Assembly: GCF_030816915.1 (NCBI RefSeq)
Contig: NZ_JAUSYN010000002.1
Location: 3,051,501-3,115,500, forward strand
Source: Streptomyces sp. B3I8
GTDB taxonomy: Bacteria > Actinomycetota > Actinomycetes > Streptomycetales > Streptomycetaceae
Direction of reading: 5' to 3'
Length of the DNA stretch: 64,000 nucleotides
A program made the position numbers and the translations under genes. Below, piece by piece: positions 52,322 to 62,674 of the stretch (position 1 is the first letter of the stretch; every line of letters begins with the position of its first letter). The notes below the pieces were generated by a model. The model was not told where the DNA came from and ran no database searches. It saw only the letters and a list, made by a program, of their open reading frames with translations.

Positions 52322-53336
52322 CGTTGAGTCCGGACTCCGGCGTCACCTGCCGGTCCCGCGGATCGGGCTGATCCGGCTGATCCCGCTGATCCCGCCGCTC
52401 CCGCCGGTTCCGCCGCCCGCCCCGGCCGACCTGTGTGCGGACCGCGCCCATGCTTGCCGCGATGACGAGAGCGATGGCCATGGCCTCGGGGAGCGACAGG
52501 GACTGGTGCAGGATGAGGAAGCCGGCGAGGGCGGCGATGGCCGGTTCCAGGCTCATCAGGATCGCGAACGTCGACGCGGGCAGCCGGCGCAGGGCAAGCA
52601 GTTCCAGGGTGTACGGCAGGACGGACGACAGGCACGCCACCGCCGCGCCCAGCCCCAGCGTCGTCGGCACCAGGAGCTTCGAGCCGGACTCCGCGACGCC
52701 CAGCGGCGTGATCAGCGCCGCCGCGACGACCAGCGCCAGCGCCAGCCCGTCGGCCTGCGGGAAGCGGCGTCCCGTACGCGCGCTGAAGACGATGTACGCC
52801 GCCCACATCGCACCGGCGCCGAGCGCGAAGGCGATACCGGCGGGGTCGAGGCCCGTCAGCCCCCCGCCGCCGAGCAGGAAGACGCCCGCGAGGGCCAGCG
52901 CGGCCCAGACGAGGTTCACCGCCCGGCGCGAGGCCACGACGGACAGGGCGAGCGGGCCGAGCACCTCCAGGGTGACCGCGGGGCCGAGCGGGATGCGGGA
53001 GACGGCCTGGTAGAACAGGCCGTTCATCGCGCCCATGGCGAGACCGAACGCCAGGACCGTGCCCCAGTCGGCACGCGAGTGGCCGCGCAGCTTCGGGCGG
53101 CAGACGACCAGCATCAGCGCCGCCGCCACGGCCAGCCGCAGCGTGACGACGCCGAGCGCGCCGGCACGTGGCATCAGGTTGACCGCGAGGGCGGCCCCGA
53201 ACTGCACGGAGACCCCGCCGGCGAGCACCAGCCCGACGGGGCCCAGGGAGCCCCGGCGGCCCGGGGCGGTCGCGGGGCCGACGTGGGCCGCCGTCCCGGA
53301 CGTGGTGGGCGGGGTGGCGGCGCTGGGGGTGGTCAC
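52317..53336 (-). CDS. EamA/RhtA-family transporter
   Basis: A 339-residue drug/metabolite-transporter-superfamily exporter with ten predicted helices in two EamA halves. GTVLAFGLAMGAMNGLFYQA and PLGPAVTLEVLGPLALSVVA are typical RhtA-like segments (threonine/homoserine-type exporters). A C-terminal charged tail (RERRDQRDQPDQPDPRDRQ) is encoded by degenerate 9-bp repeats. The GTG at 53336 follows GGAAGG; a longer frame upstream would be Arg-rich and is unlikely. Substrate unknown. Confidence 0.85.
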   Translation of the reverse strand: MTTPSAATPPTTSGTAAHVGPATAPGRRGSLGPVGLVLAGGVSVQFGAALAVNLMPRAGALGVVTLRLAVAAALMLVVCRPKLRGHSRADWGTVLAFGLAMGAMNGLFYQAVSRIPLGPAVTLEVLGPLALSVVASRRAVNLVWAALALAGVFLLGGGGLTGLDPAGIAFALGAGAMWAAYIVFSARTGRRFPQADGLALALVVAAALITPLGVAESGSKLLVPTTLGLGAAVACLSSVLPYTLELLALRRLPASTFAILMSLEPAIAALAGFLILHQSLSLPEAMAIALVIAASMGAVRTQVGRGGRRNRRERRDQRDQPDQPDPRDRQVTPESGLNA

Positions 53337-53829
53337 GGGGCCTTCCAGGGGCGTCGGAACGGAACCGGGGCGGGCTGCGGCGCAGCGACGGACCGGCGGG
53401 GCGGCACGGTGCCGGGGCGGGCGGTCGACAACCGCGGTCAGGGATCGCGGTCGAGGATCGCGGTCGGACATCACGTTGTCGGCCGGACGGCGACCCGGAA
53501 GCACACTCACCCCAATAGTGCACCCTGCTGCACCTCACGGTCCAGAGGATTGCACCACGTCAGTACCGTACGCCCCAGCACCCCTGACCATGCGACCCCG
53601 GGCCCGCTCCGGTCAACTCCTTGCCCGCCGGCCGGTCCGCTCCCCCGGCGCCCCCCGGTCCAGGTGGCCCGCACCACCGGCCGGCCACGCGCCGGCGCAC
53701 CCTCGCCCCCTGGCGGCCGCCCGGTCCCGCGCGCCGGCGGAGGCGTACCGTTGACCGTTCACTCCTGGTGGCTTCCCGCCGGCCGCCACCGGTGACCGGC
53801 CCGCCGCCCCCTACCCCCTTCGAGGCACC
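53337..53829. other. intergenic region upstream of EamA and Nudix genes
   Basis: About 490 bp between divergent genes. The only clear motif is three TGCACC words at 53519, 53529 and 53551, the first two 10 bp apart. An Arg-rich frame extends the EamA gene upstream but is unlikely coding. Confidence 0.45.
53519..53556. promoter_or_regulatory. TGCACC direct repeats (candidate operator)
   Basis: TGCACC occurs at 53519-53524, 53529-53534 and 53551-53556, all in the same orientation. They lie about 180 bp upstream of the EamA start and 270 bp upstream of the Nudix start. A binding protein is not known. Confidence 0.3.
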
Positions 53830-54282
53830 GTGCGACGACTCCTTGCCCGGCTCTGGCGACTGCTGCGCCCGGTGCAGGGCCGCGTCATGTGGCTCCTGAA
53901 CGCCAAGTTCGTGGTCGGCGTGACCGGCGTCGTGCGCGACGACGACGGGCGGGTCCTGCTGCTGCGCCACCGCATGTGGTCGCCGGCCCGCCAGTGGGGC
54001 CTGCCGAGCGGGTTCGCGCGCAAGGGGGAGGACTTCCGGGCGACCGTGGTGCGCGAGGTGAAGGAGGAGACCGGCCTCGACGTGTCGGCGGGCCGTCTGG
54101 TGATGCTGAACAGCGGCCTGCGCAGCCGCCTGGAGGTGGCCTACGAGGCCCGGCTGCTGGGCGGTGAGATGCGGCTGGACCCCACGGAGATCCTGGAGGC
54201 CCGCTGGTGCCGGCCCGACGACCTGCCCGAGCGGATCCAGCCGGTGTGCCACGCGCTGGTGCGCGGCGGGACGACGCCCTGA
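53830..54282 (+). CDS. Nudix hydrolase
   Basis: A 150-residue protein with a full Nudix box: GFARKGEDFRATVVREVKEE then TGLD (G-x5-E-x7-REVKEETGL). It hydrolyses an NDP-linked substrate; which one is not evident. The N terminus (MRRLLARLWRLLRPVQGRVM) is basic and amphipathic. A GTG at 53830 starts the gene. It ends 58 bp before the stop of the convergent FAD/Fe-S gene. Confidence 0.9.
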   Translation: MRRLLARLWRLLRPVQGRVMWLLNAKFVVGVTGVVRDDDGRVLLLRHRMWSPARQWGLPSGFARKGEDFRATVVREVKEETGLDVSAGRLVMLNSGLRSRLEVAYEARLLGGEMRLDPTEILEARWCRPDDLPERIQPVCHALVRGGTTP

Positions 54283-54340
54283 CCCCACCCCCGCGACCGG
54301 CGGCACGTGACCGAAGCGGCGGGAAGCGGGGGGTCACCGC

Positions 54341-57322
54341 TCACTCGTCCCCCAGCGCGGCCGCCAGTACCTCCGCCAGGTGCCGCCCCCGCACCCCCGC
54401 GAGCTGTTCGAGCTGTGTCCGGCACGAGAAGCCGTCCGCCAGGACCACCGACCCCGGGGGTGCCTCGCGCACCGCCGGCAGCAGTTGCTCCTCGGCGCAG
54501 GCGGCGGAGACCTCGTAGTGGCCGTCCTCGAAGCCGAAGTCGCCCGCGAGGCCGCAGCAGCCGCCGGTCAGGTCGCCGGTGAGCCCGGCCGCGTCACGCA
54601 GCCGCCGGTCGGCCGCGTCGCCGAGGACCGCGTGCTGGTGGCAGTGGGTCTGGCCGGTGACCGGGCGGTCCACGGCGGGTGGTGACCAGTGCGGCGCGTA
54701 CTCCTCCAAGGTCTCGGCGAAGGTGCGCACGCGGGCGGCCAGCCGGGCCGCCCTGGGGTCGTCGTGCAGCAGTTCCGGCAGGTCGGTGCGGAGCGCGGCC
54801 GCGCAGCTCGGCTCCAGCACCACGACGGGCGCGGACGTCTCCAGCACCGGTGCCATCAGGTCCAGGGTGCGGCGCAGCACCGTACGGGCCCGGTCGAGCT
54901 GGCCGGTGGACACATAGGTCAGGCCGCAGCAGACCCGGCCGCGGCGGGCGGTCAGGAGTCCGGCGGCCGACCGGGACCGGCCGTCCCCGACGCGCCGCGC
55001 GGGCGGCCGCAGCGAGGGCGGCGGAAGCACCCGCAGGCCCGCCGCCTCCAGCACCCGCACGGCCGCCCGGCCCACCGAGGGCGACAGGTGCTCGGTGAAG
55101 GTGTCCGGCCAGAGCACCACCGTCGACACCGGGGAGCCGCTGCCGGGCCGCGCCCCGGGCCCGGCCGCTCCCCGCCGCCGTATGCGCCGCCCCCACCACC
55201 GGGTGAACGGCTCCCGGGCCACCCGGGGGAGCTCCCGCTCCCGTGCGATCCCCCCGAGCCGCTTCGCCGCCCGCGCGAGCGGGCCGACCGCCGCGAGGGC
55301 GTTGAGCGGACCCGCCGACCGGGTGCGCGCCACCCAGCGCAGCCACACCGGCAGCCACCCCATGGCGTAGTGCGCGGCGGGGCGGCGGCGCCCCTCGTAG
55401 TGGTGGTGGAGGAACTCCGCCTTGTACGTGGCCATGTCGACACCGACCGGGCAGTCGCTGCGGCAGCCCTTGCAGGACAAGCACAGGTCGAGCGCGTCAC
55501 GGACCTCGGTGGAGCGCCAGCCGTCGGTCACGACCTCGCCCGCCAGCATCTCGTGCAGCAGCCGGGCCCGGCCGCGCGTGGAGTGCTCCTCCTCCCCGGT
55601 GGCCCGGAACGAGGGGCACATCACTCCCGAACCGGCCTCCGCCGTACGGCACTTGGCCACGCCCACGCACCGGCGCACCGCCGCCGAGAAGTCGCCGCCG
55701 TCCGCCGGGTAGCCGAAGGCGACGTCCACCGGGCGGCGCGGCAGCACCGCGAACCGCAGGTTGTCGTCGAGCCGGTGGGGGCGGACCAGCATGCCGGGGT
55801 TGAGCAGGTCGTCCGGGTCCCAGACGGCCTTGGCGCGGGCGAACAGCTCCACCAGTTCGGGCCCGTACATCGCGGGCAGCAGTTCCGCCCGCGCCTGCCC
55901 GTCGCCGTGTTCCCCCGACAGTGAACCGCCGTGCGCCACGACCAGGTGCGCCAGTTCCTCGGAGAAGCGCCGGAACCGGGCGATCCCGCCCTCCGTGAGC
56001 AGGTCGAAGTCGATGCGGACGTGGATGCAGCCGTCACCGAAGTGCCCGTACGGCGTGCCGCGCAGGCCGTGGGCGGTGAGCAGGCGCCGGAACTCCTTGA
56101 GGTACTCCCCCAGCCGCGCGGGCGGCACCGCGCAGTCCTCCCAGCCGGGCCAGGCCTCTCCCCCGCTCCCGGCTCCGCTCGAGCGGGAGGGGCCCCCACC
56201 GCCGGGCATCCGGGTGGCCGTGCCGGCGGCGTCCTCACGGATCCGCCACAGCGCGCGCTGCCCGGCCGGGTCGGTGACGACGACGGCGTCCGTGACGTCG
56301 GCGGCGCGCACGAGCGCCTCCGCCCGCGCGCCCGCCTCGCCCGGACTGTCACCGCCCGCCTCCACGAACAGCCAGGCCCCGCCCCGGGGCAGCCCCGCCG
56401 GGTCGGGCACGAGGTCGGCGGCCATGCCCTCCACGGTGAGCGGTCCGTACGGCAGCAGTCCGGCCGCCGCGTGGGCCGCCGCGCTCTCGTCGGCGTAACC
56501 CAGCACGGCCAGCGCACGCGCCCGGGGCGCCTCAACCAGCCGCAGGACCGCCTCGGTGAGCACCCCGAGGGTGCCCTCCGAACCGCACAGCGAGCGGGCC
56601 ACGTCGGCGCCCCGCTCGGGCAGCAGCGCGTCCAGCGCGTACCCGGAGATGCGGCGCGGCAGCTCCGGGAAGCCGGTGCGCAGCCGCGCCAGCTCGCCCT
56701 CCACGAGCGTGCGCAGGCCGTCCGGCGCGCCCCGCCAGCCGGGGCCGGCGCGCAGCCGCTCACCGCGCGCGGTGAGCACGGAGAGTTCCGCCACGTTGTC
56801 GGCGGTGGTGCCCCAGGCGACCGAGTGGGAGCCGCAGGAGTTGTTGCCGATCATGCCGCCGAGTGTGCAGCGGCCGTGCGTGGAGGGGTCGGGGCCGAAG
56901 CGCAGGCCGTGCGGGGCGGCGGCCTCCTGGAGCCGGTCGAGGACCAGCCCCGGCTGGACGACGGCCGTACGGCCGCCCGGGTCCAGGTCGAGCAGCCGGT
57001 TCATGTGCCGGGTGAAGTCCAGGACGACGCCGGTGCCCGTGGCCTGCCCGGCGATGGACGTGCCGCCGCCGCGCGGCACGACCGGCACCCCCAGCTCCCG
57101 GCAGACCGCCAGCGCCGCCGCCACGTCCTCCGCGTCCCGCGGGGCGACGACGCCGAGCGGGACGCGACGGTAGTTGGACGCGTCCATGGTGTGCAGCGCG
57201 CGTGCGGTCGCGCCGAAGTCGACCTCGCCGCGCACGGCCTTGCGCAGCGCGTCCCGTACGGCACCGGAGGACGGCCCCGCCGCCCCCGTACCGGCCCGCC
57301 CGGTCTCCCCGTGATCCGTCAT
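54341..57322 (-). CDS. fused FAD/Fe-S 2-hydroxyacid dehydrogenase (YdiJ-like)
   Basis: A 993-residue enzyme combining a GlcD-like FAD domain and a GlcF-like iron-sulfur domain. The PCMH FAD loop is VPVVPRGGGTSIAGQATGTG and STHGRCTLGGMIGNNSCGSH follows; a 4Fe-4S motif is CLSCKGCRSDCP; two CCG motifs are CCGLTYVSTGQL and CCGLAGDFGFEDG. Architecture and length match the D-2-hydroxyglutarate/D-lactate dehydrogenase type (E. coli YdiJ). It has an extra GGGGPSRSSGAGSGGEAWPG around residues 370-390 caused by a repeat element at 56154-56200. ATG 57322 follows GGAGGG. Confidence 0.9.
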   Translation of the reverse strand: MTDHGETGRAGTGAAGPSSGAVRDALRKAVRGEVDFGATARALHTMDASNYRRVPLGVVAPRDAEDVAAALAVCRELGVPVVPRGGGTSIAGQATGTGVVLDFTRHMNRLLDLDPGGRTAVVQPGLVLDRLQEAAAPHGLRFGPDPSTHGRCTLGGMIGNNSCGSHSVAWGTTADNVAELSVLTARGERLRAGPGWRGAPDGLRTLVEGELARLRTGFPELPRRISGYALDALLPERGADVARSLCGSEGTLGVLTEAVLRLVEAPRARALAVLGYADESAAAHAAAGLLPYGPLTVEGMAADLVPDPAGLPRGGAWLFVEAGGDSPGEAGARAEALVRAADVTDAVVVTDPAGQRALWRIREDAAGTATRMPGGGGPSRSSGAGSGGEAWPGWEDCAVPPARLGEYLKEFRRLLTAHGLRGTPYGHFGDGCIHVRIDFDLLTEGGIARFRRFSEELAHLVVAHGGSLSGEHGDGQARAELLPAMYGPELVELFARAKAVWDPDDLLNPGMLVRPHRLDDNLRFAVLPRRPVDVAFGYPADGGDFSAAVRRCVGVAKCRTAEAGSGVMCPSFRATGEEEHSTRGRARLLHEMLAGEVVTDGWRSTEVRDALDLCLSCKGCRSDCPVGVDMATYKAEFLHHHYEGRRRPAAHYAMGWLPVWLRWVARTRSAGPLNALAAVGPLARAAKRLGGIARERELPRVAREPFTRWWGRRIRRRGAAGPGARPGSGSPVSTVVLWPDTFTEHLSPSVGRAAVRVLEAAGLRVLPPPSLRPPARRVGDGRSRSAAGLLTARRGRVCCGLTYVSTGQLDRARTVLRRTLDLMAPVLETSAPVVVLEPSCAAALRTDLPELLHDDPRAARLAARVRTFAETLEEYAPHWSPPAVDRPVTGQTHCHQHAVLGDAADRRLRDAAGLTGDLTGGCCGLAGDFGFEDGHYEVSAACAEEQLLPAVREAPPGSVVLADGFSCRTQLEQLAGVRGRHLAEVLAAALGDE
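56154..56200. repeat. short GC-rich repeat element, copy 2 (in FAD/Fe-S gene)
   Basis: A 47-bp sequence beginning GCCTCTCCCCCG and ending CGGGAGGGGCCCCCACC. It is aligned with 43321-43365 with few differences and inserts in frame into the coding sequence. Confidence 0.75.
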
Positions 57323-57380
57323 GCCCTCCACCATGCCACCGACCACTGACAGTGACCGCGCGGGCACCGACGGACGTGCT

Positions 57381-57419
57381 CAGTGGTCTCAGTGGTCGCA
57401 GTGGTCGCAGTGGTCTCAG
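57381..57419. repeat. 9-bp CAGTGGTC(T/G) repeats at NmrA stop
   Basis: Four tandem copies of CAGTGGTCT or CAGTGGTCG plus a partial copy. The stop codon of the NmrA-like gene (57416-57418) is at its edge. Confidence 0.9.
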
Positions 57420-58291
57420 CGGGCGGTGTGGTCCCGGAGGAACTCGGCGAAGGTACGGGGCGGGCGGCCGGTCAGGTCCAGTACGGCGGTGCTGACCAGG
57501 TCGTCGCGGCCGGCGCGGAGGTTCGCGTCGACGGCGGCGAGGGAGGCCGCGAACACGTCCGGCAGACCGGCCGCACGGTAGGTGGCCGCCAGTTCCCCGG
57601 GCTCCACGGGCACGACCCGGACCGTACGGCCGGTGTGCCGGGTGAGGATCTCGGCCGCGTCCCCGTAGCTCAGCGCCGCCGGGCCGGTGAGCAGGTGGTC
57701 GCTCCGGTCGTCGGTACGTTCGCCGCTCCGGCCGTCGGTGCGGCCGTGGGGCGCGTCCTCGGGCGCGGTCAGGACCGCGGCGGCCGCCGCCGCGATGTCC
57801 CGTGCGTCGATCCAGCCCACCCGGCCGGTTCCCGAGGCGGTGCGGATCTCGCCGTGCCGCAGGATGCGTTCCCCCATGGGGTGCGGCGCCAGGAAGTTCT
57901 GCATGAACCCGGAGGCGCGCAGCACCACCCCACCGGGCCGGGCCCGCACCCGCTCGGCCAGTTCCAGGGCGCCGTCGGAGCCGGGGAACACGAGGGCCGA
58001 GGCGAGCAGCACCACCCGGCGGACGCCGAGCCGGTCGGCCGCGGCCAGGAACGGTTCGACCAACGGCAGCGGGTCCAGGGTGCTCACGGGCGGCACCAGG
58101 TAGACCCGGTCGGTCCCGCGCAGCGCGGCCGCATGGGTGGCAGGGTCGGCCCAGTCGAAGCGGACGGCGTCCGGGTCACCGGCGGCCGGGGTGCGGCTCG
58201 CCACCCGTACCGGCACGCCGCGTTCCCGCAGCAGTCCGGTCAGCGCGCCGCCGGTCTTCCCGGTGCCGCCGGTGATCAGTACGGCGTTCAT
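57416..58291 (-). CDS. NmrA-like NAD(P)-binding protein
   Basis: A 291-residue extended/atypical SDR with TGGTGKTGGALTGLL at the N terminus (Rossmann Gly motif GGTGKTGG) and ARDIAAAAAAVLTAPEDAPH in the second half. Such proteins reduce quinones or sense NADP(H). It is coupled to the upstream NTF2-like gene: its ATG overlaps that gene's stop (ATGA, 58288-58291). An insertion-like stretch (GRTDGRSGERTDDRSDH) is near residue 190. Confidence 0.87.
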   Translation of the reverse strand: MNAVLITGGTGKTGGALTGLLRERGVPVRVASRTPAAGDPDAVRFDWADPATHAAALRGTDRVYLVPPVSTLDPLPLVEPFLAAADRLGVRRVVLLASALVFPGSDGALELAERVRARPGGVVLRASGFMQNFLAPHPMGERILRHGEIRTASGTGRVGWIDARDIAAAAAAVLTAPEDAPHGRTDGRSGERTDDRSDHLLTGPAALSYGDAAEILTRHTGRTVRVVPVEPGELAATYRAAGLPDVFAASLAAVDANLRAGRDDLVSTAVLDLTGRPPRTFAEFLRDHTAR

Positions 58292-58734
58292 CGGACGTCC
58301 TCCGTGCGCAGCGAGCCGAGCAGTGCGGGCAGGGTGCCGGCGGCCGAGGCGACGGCCAGCGGGTTCCAGTAGTCCCGGTAGTGGGTGATCAGGCCGTCGT
58401 GGGTGGTGACCACCGTGACGTAGTCCAGCCGGTAGGGCTCGCCGGTGGCGACCGTGCGGCCGTGCGCGGTGAACTCCACCACGACGGTGTCCGGCCGGTC
58501 CGTGCGGTGCACGGTGAGCGCCGGGATCTCCCGCACGTCGACCAGGTCCGGGTAGCCGGCCAGGTACTCACGGACGGCCTCGCGCCCGTCCAGCCGGCGC
58601 GGCGAGGCACCCACGGCGAAGGGGAACTCGGCGGTGCCGTCCGGCGCCCACAGGTCGGCGAGGGCGTTCATGTCCTTGGCCCGCAACAGGTCGAGCAGTC
58701 GGCGGAAGGTCTCTTCGGGGGTGCGTGAGGGCAC
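58288..58734 (-). CDS. SnoaL/NTF2-like protein
   Basis: A 148-residue alpha+beta barrel protein of the NTF2 superfamily. LLRAKDMNALADLWAPDGTA and HGRTVATGEPYRLDYVTVVT are typical, and VTTHDGLITHYRDYWNP ends the barrel. Possibly a small-molecule isomerase or binding protein. GTG 58734 is the first start of a two-gene operon with the NmrA-like gene. It is divergent from the XRE regulator. Confidence 0.85.
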   Translation of the reverse strand: MPSRTPEETFRRLLDLLRAKDMNALADLWAPDGTAEFPFAVGASPRRLDGREAVREYLAGYPDLVDVREIPALTVHRTDRPDTVVVEFTAHGRTVATGEPYRLDYVTVVTTHDGLITHYRDYWNPLAVASAAGTLPALLGSLRTEDVR

Positions 58735-58900
58735 GGTGGTTCTCCCACTTTCGTGAGGACGGGGTGACCACTTCAGCGTGGACGGCCGGCGGCGCGCGGG
58801 GAACGCACCGGTCTGCCCCGGACCACTGGTCCGTGGCCGGCCGGGACGCCTCTGTGCGAGTGTGGCGGGACGGTGTGAAGCGGCGGGCGGAGGCGGGCGG

Positions 58901-59773
58901 ATGAGCGGCGGAGGCGACCGGGTGAGCAGAAGGGAACTGGCCGACTTCCTGCGCCGGCGGCGCGAGGCCCTGCACCCGGACCGGATGCCGGCCGCGGCCG
59001 TCCACCCGCACGGCCGGCACGCCCGGCGCACGCCCGGACTGCGCCGGGAGGAGGTGGCCGCCCTGGCCGGGATGTCCACCAGCTACTACGAGCGGCTGGA
59101 ACAGGCCCGCGCGCCGCGCCCCTCGCCGCAGGTGCTGACCGCGTTGGGCACGGCGCTCCGGCTCACCGCCGCGGAGCGCGAGCACCTGGCGCGGCTGGCC
59201 GGACAGCTCCCGCCCCGCACGGACGACCCGGTCCGCGCGCCGGTGCCCGACGCCGCCCTGCGGCTGCTGCGCCGGCTCGGTCCGATGCCCGCCTATCTGG
59301 TGGACGAGCGCGAGGACATCGTGGCCTGGAACACCGCGGCGGCCGCGCTGATCACCGACTTCGGGCGGCTGCCCGTCCACGAGCGCAACGTGGTGCGCCT
59401 CGCCGTGCGGCTGGGCGGCACCCTCTGTTCGGCACCCGCGGGCGCCGACGGCGACTTCGCCCGGCAGTCCGCCGCGCACCTGCGGGCGGCCAGTGCCAGG
59501 CTGCCGGGCGACCGTGTGCTGGGCGAGCTGGTCAACGAGTACGCCGCGCACGACCCGGACTTCGTCGCCGGCTGGCGCAGCCACGAGGTGGACCCGCGGC
59601 CGGCGCTGCGCAAGCGCCTGCACCATCCTGAACTGGGCGAGCTGGACCTGGACGCCCAGACGCTTCTGGTGCCCGGCACCGAGCTGCGCCTGGTCCTCTA
59701 CAGCGCGGAGCCGGGCAGCCCGAGCGCGACCGCACTGGACCGGCTGTGCGCCGCCACCGCCACGACGTCGTGA
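58901..59773 (+). CDS. XRE-family regulator with MmyB-like ligand domain
   Basis: A 290-residue regulator. The N-terminal HTH (about 10-75) reads RRTPGLRREEVAALAGMSTS then YYERLEQARAPRPSPQVLTA. The C-terminal MmyB-like PAS-fold domain has AYLVDEREDIVAWNTAAAAL. Members often act as repressors of the divergently transcribed redox gene; here the NTF2/NmrA pair lies 166 bp away on the opposite strand. The ligand is unknown. GGAGG lies 10 nt before ATG 58901. Confidence 0.9.
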   Translation: MSGGGDRVSRRELADFLRRRREALHPDRMPAAAVHPHGRHARRTPGLRREEVAALAGMSTSYYERLEQARAPRPSPQVLTALGTALRLTAAEREHLARLAGQLPPRTDDPVRAPVPDAALRLLRRLGPMPAYLVDEREDIVAWNTAAAALITDFGRLPVHERNVVRLAVRLGGTLCSAPAGADGDFARQSAAHLRAASARLPGDRVLGELVNEYAAHDPDFVAGWRSHEVDPRPALRKRLHHPELGELDLDAQTLLVPGTELRLVLYSAEPGSPSATALDRLCAATATTS

Positions 59774-60044
59774 ATACGCCCCGCCGCAGTCCCGCCCGCG
59801 CCGCGGTCCCGCCCGAGCGCCCCCGCCGCGGTCCCGGCCCCGGGCGCTCCCGCGGTCCCGCCCCGGGCGCTCCCGCAGTCCCGAGGGGGCGCCCTCCGCA
59901 CGCCCCCGCGCACACCCGGATCCGAGGCCCACGCCCCGCCCCCGCACACCCGTACGACGTCGCCCCCGCACGTCCGGGTGAATCCCCAGCGGCGCCGTCT
60001 CACCCGACGGGACACGTTTCGCCCACGTTTCCGTGACGGGCTAA

Positions 60045-61172
<1,128 letters not shown>

Positions 61173-61208
61173 CCGCACGCGGGGCCGCACGAGGCCCGCG
61201 CGGCGACG

Positions 61209-61250
61209 ACGGCGAAGGGCGCCCGGCATCCACCGGGCGCCCTTCGCCGT
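61209..61250. terminator. terminator after serC
   Basis: ACGGCGAAGGGCGCCCGG (61209-61226), loop CATCCA, CCGGGCGCCCTTCGCCGT (61233-61250): a perfect 18-bp stem, 36 bp past the stop. Confidence 0.92.
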
Positions 61251-61446
61251 TCCCGTCCGCACCGCCCCCGCCTCCCCCACCCCGTTCCCCCCGCCTCCCC
61301 CACCCCCCTCCCGCCGTCTCCGGCACACCGGTTCCAACCGATCGGGGCGCCGTGTCGTCTCAAAGGGGCGGCGGAACACCCGGGTCCGCCACGGAGCCCC
61401 GGAAACACCCGGCGGCCGACCGCGAGAGCCGGGCAGGAGAACCGAG

Positions 61447-62598
61447 ATGGAACGACGCACACAGGGCCGGACGATGTACGGGGCGAGGAAGAGGCCCCGT
61501 CGGACACCCGTTGCGGCGGCCGGGGTGCTCGGCGCCGCGCTGCTGCTGACCGCCGGCCTCGTCGGCACGGACGGCGCGGCCGCCGCGACCGGGGGCCACG
61601 GCCCGGCCACGGCCCCCACCACGAGCAGCGCCTCGGCACGGACGGCGACCGTCACCGAGACGTACGACCTCGGGGACACGGCGTACACCGACCCCGTCTC
61701 CGGCACGGTCAGCGAACTGCGCGCGGTGGTGCACCGCCCGCGCGGGCTGCACGGCCGGCTGCCGCTGATCGTGATGTCCCACGGCGCCTGGTACGGCTGC
61801 ACCGACGAGGACGCCACGGCCTGGCCCTGCGACCTGGGCGGCGCGTTCCCCGGCTACCGGGGTTACGACTACCTCGGCGAGGCCCTGGCCGCGCGCGGCT
61901 TCGTGACCGTCTCGATCAGCGTGGACGGCATCAACATGAGCTCCTTCGACTACGGCGACCGCGCCCGGCTCATCAACGCGCACCTGCGCCTGTGGAAGCG
62001 GCTCGCCTCCGGCGGCGGCCCGCTCGCCGACCGTCTGCCCGCGCTGCGCGACCACGTCGACATGCACCGCGTCGGGACCCTCGGGCACTCCCGGGGCGGC
62101 AAGGGTGTGATGTGGCAGGCGTCGGACAAGCACCGGGACGAGATGCCGGACGGCGTCCGCGTGGGCGCCGTACTCGCCCTGGCCCCCGTGAAGTTCGACG
62201 ACCCGGAGGGCGACAACAGCGACACCCTCGTCACCCGGACACCCGTCGCCGTGGTGACCTCCAGCTGTGACGGCGCCGTGCGCGAACACGGCCAGGAGTA
62301 CCTGGACGACGTGGTCGGACGCACCAGGGAACCCGCCTACTCGGTCTCCCTGCTGCACGGCAACCACAACTACTTCAACACCCGGTGGACGCCGCCCGCC
62401 CCGCTCGGCGAGGACGACAGCACCTGCCCCGCGCAGGAACTGGCCCCCGCACCCCAGCAGGACGCGCTGACCGCCTACGCCACCGCGTTCTTCGACGCCT
62501 TCCTCAAGGGCGACGACTCGGGCACGGCCGTACTCACGGGCAAGCGCCCGCTGCCCGGCGTCACTTCGACGACACGGGTGGTTCCCCCGGTCCGGTGA
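61447..62598 (+). CDS. secreted alpha/beta hydrolase
   Basis: A 383-residue exported esterase-like protein. The signal sequence (RRTPVAAAGVLGAALLLTAG followed by AAAA) has basic residues first and may use Sec or Tat. The nucleophile elbow is GHSRGG (VGTLGHSRGGKGVMWQA), with SHGAWYGCTDE as the oxyanion segment and HGNHNYFNTRW carrying the likely catalytic His. Cysteines at CTDEDATAWPC could form a disulfide. No lipobox. Substrate unknown. Confidence 0.85.
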   Translation: MERRTQGRTMYGARKRPRRTPVAAAGVLGAALLLTAGLVGTDGAAAATGGHGPATAPTTSSASARTATVTETYDLGDTAYTDPVSGTVSELRAVVHRPRGLHGRLPLIVMSHGAWYGCTDEDATAWPCDLGGAFPGYRGYDYLGEALAARGFVTVSISVDGINMSSFDYGDRARLINAHLRLWKRLASGGGPLADRLPALRDHVDMHRVGTLGHSRGGKGVMWQASDKHRDEMPDGVRVGAVLALAPVKFDDPEGDNSDTLVTRTPVAVVTSSCDGAVREHGQEYLDDVVGRTREPAYSVSLLHGNHNYFNTRWTPPAPLGEDDSTCPAQELAPAPQQDALTAYATAFFDAFLKGDDSGTAVLTGKRPLPGVTSTTRVVPPVR

Positions 62599-62674
62599 GC
62601 ACACGGGCCGGGGCGGAACCCGGGGGCCGGCGCCACCGCGCCCCCGACCGACGCCACCTGGACCGCGACCGGTT

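Noticed and set aside
49459..52371. 970-codon plus-strand frame over the AtuA-like gene
   Set aside because: Antisense shadow; no domain or start signal.
59835..59885. CCGGGCGCTCCCGCGGTCCCG-type direct repeats upstream of serC
   Set aside because: Imperfect low-complexity GC repeats; no element boundary or function visible.
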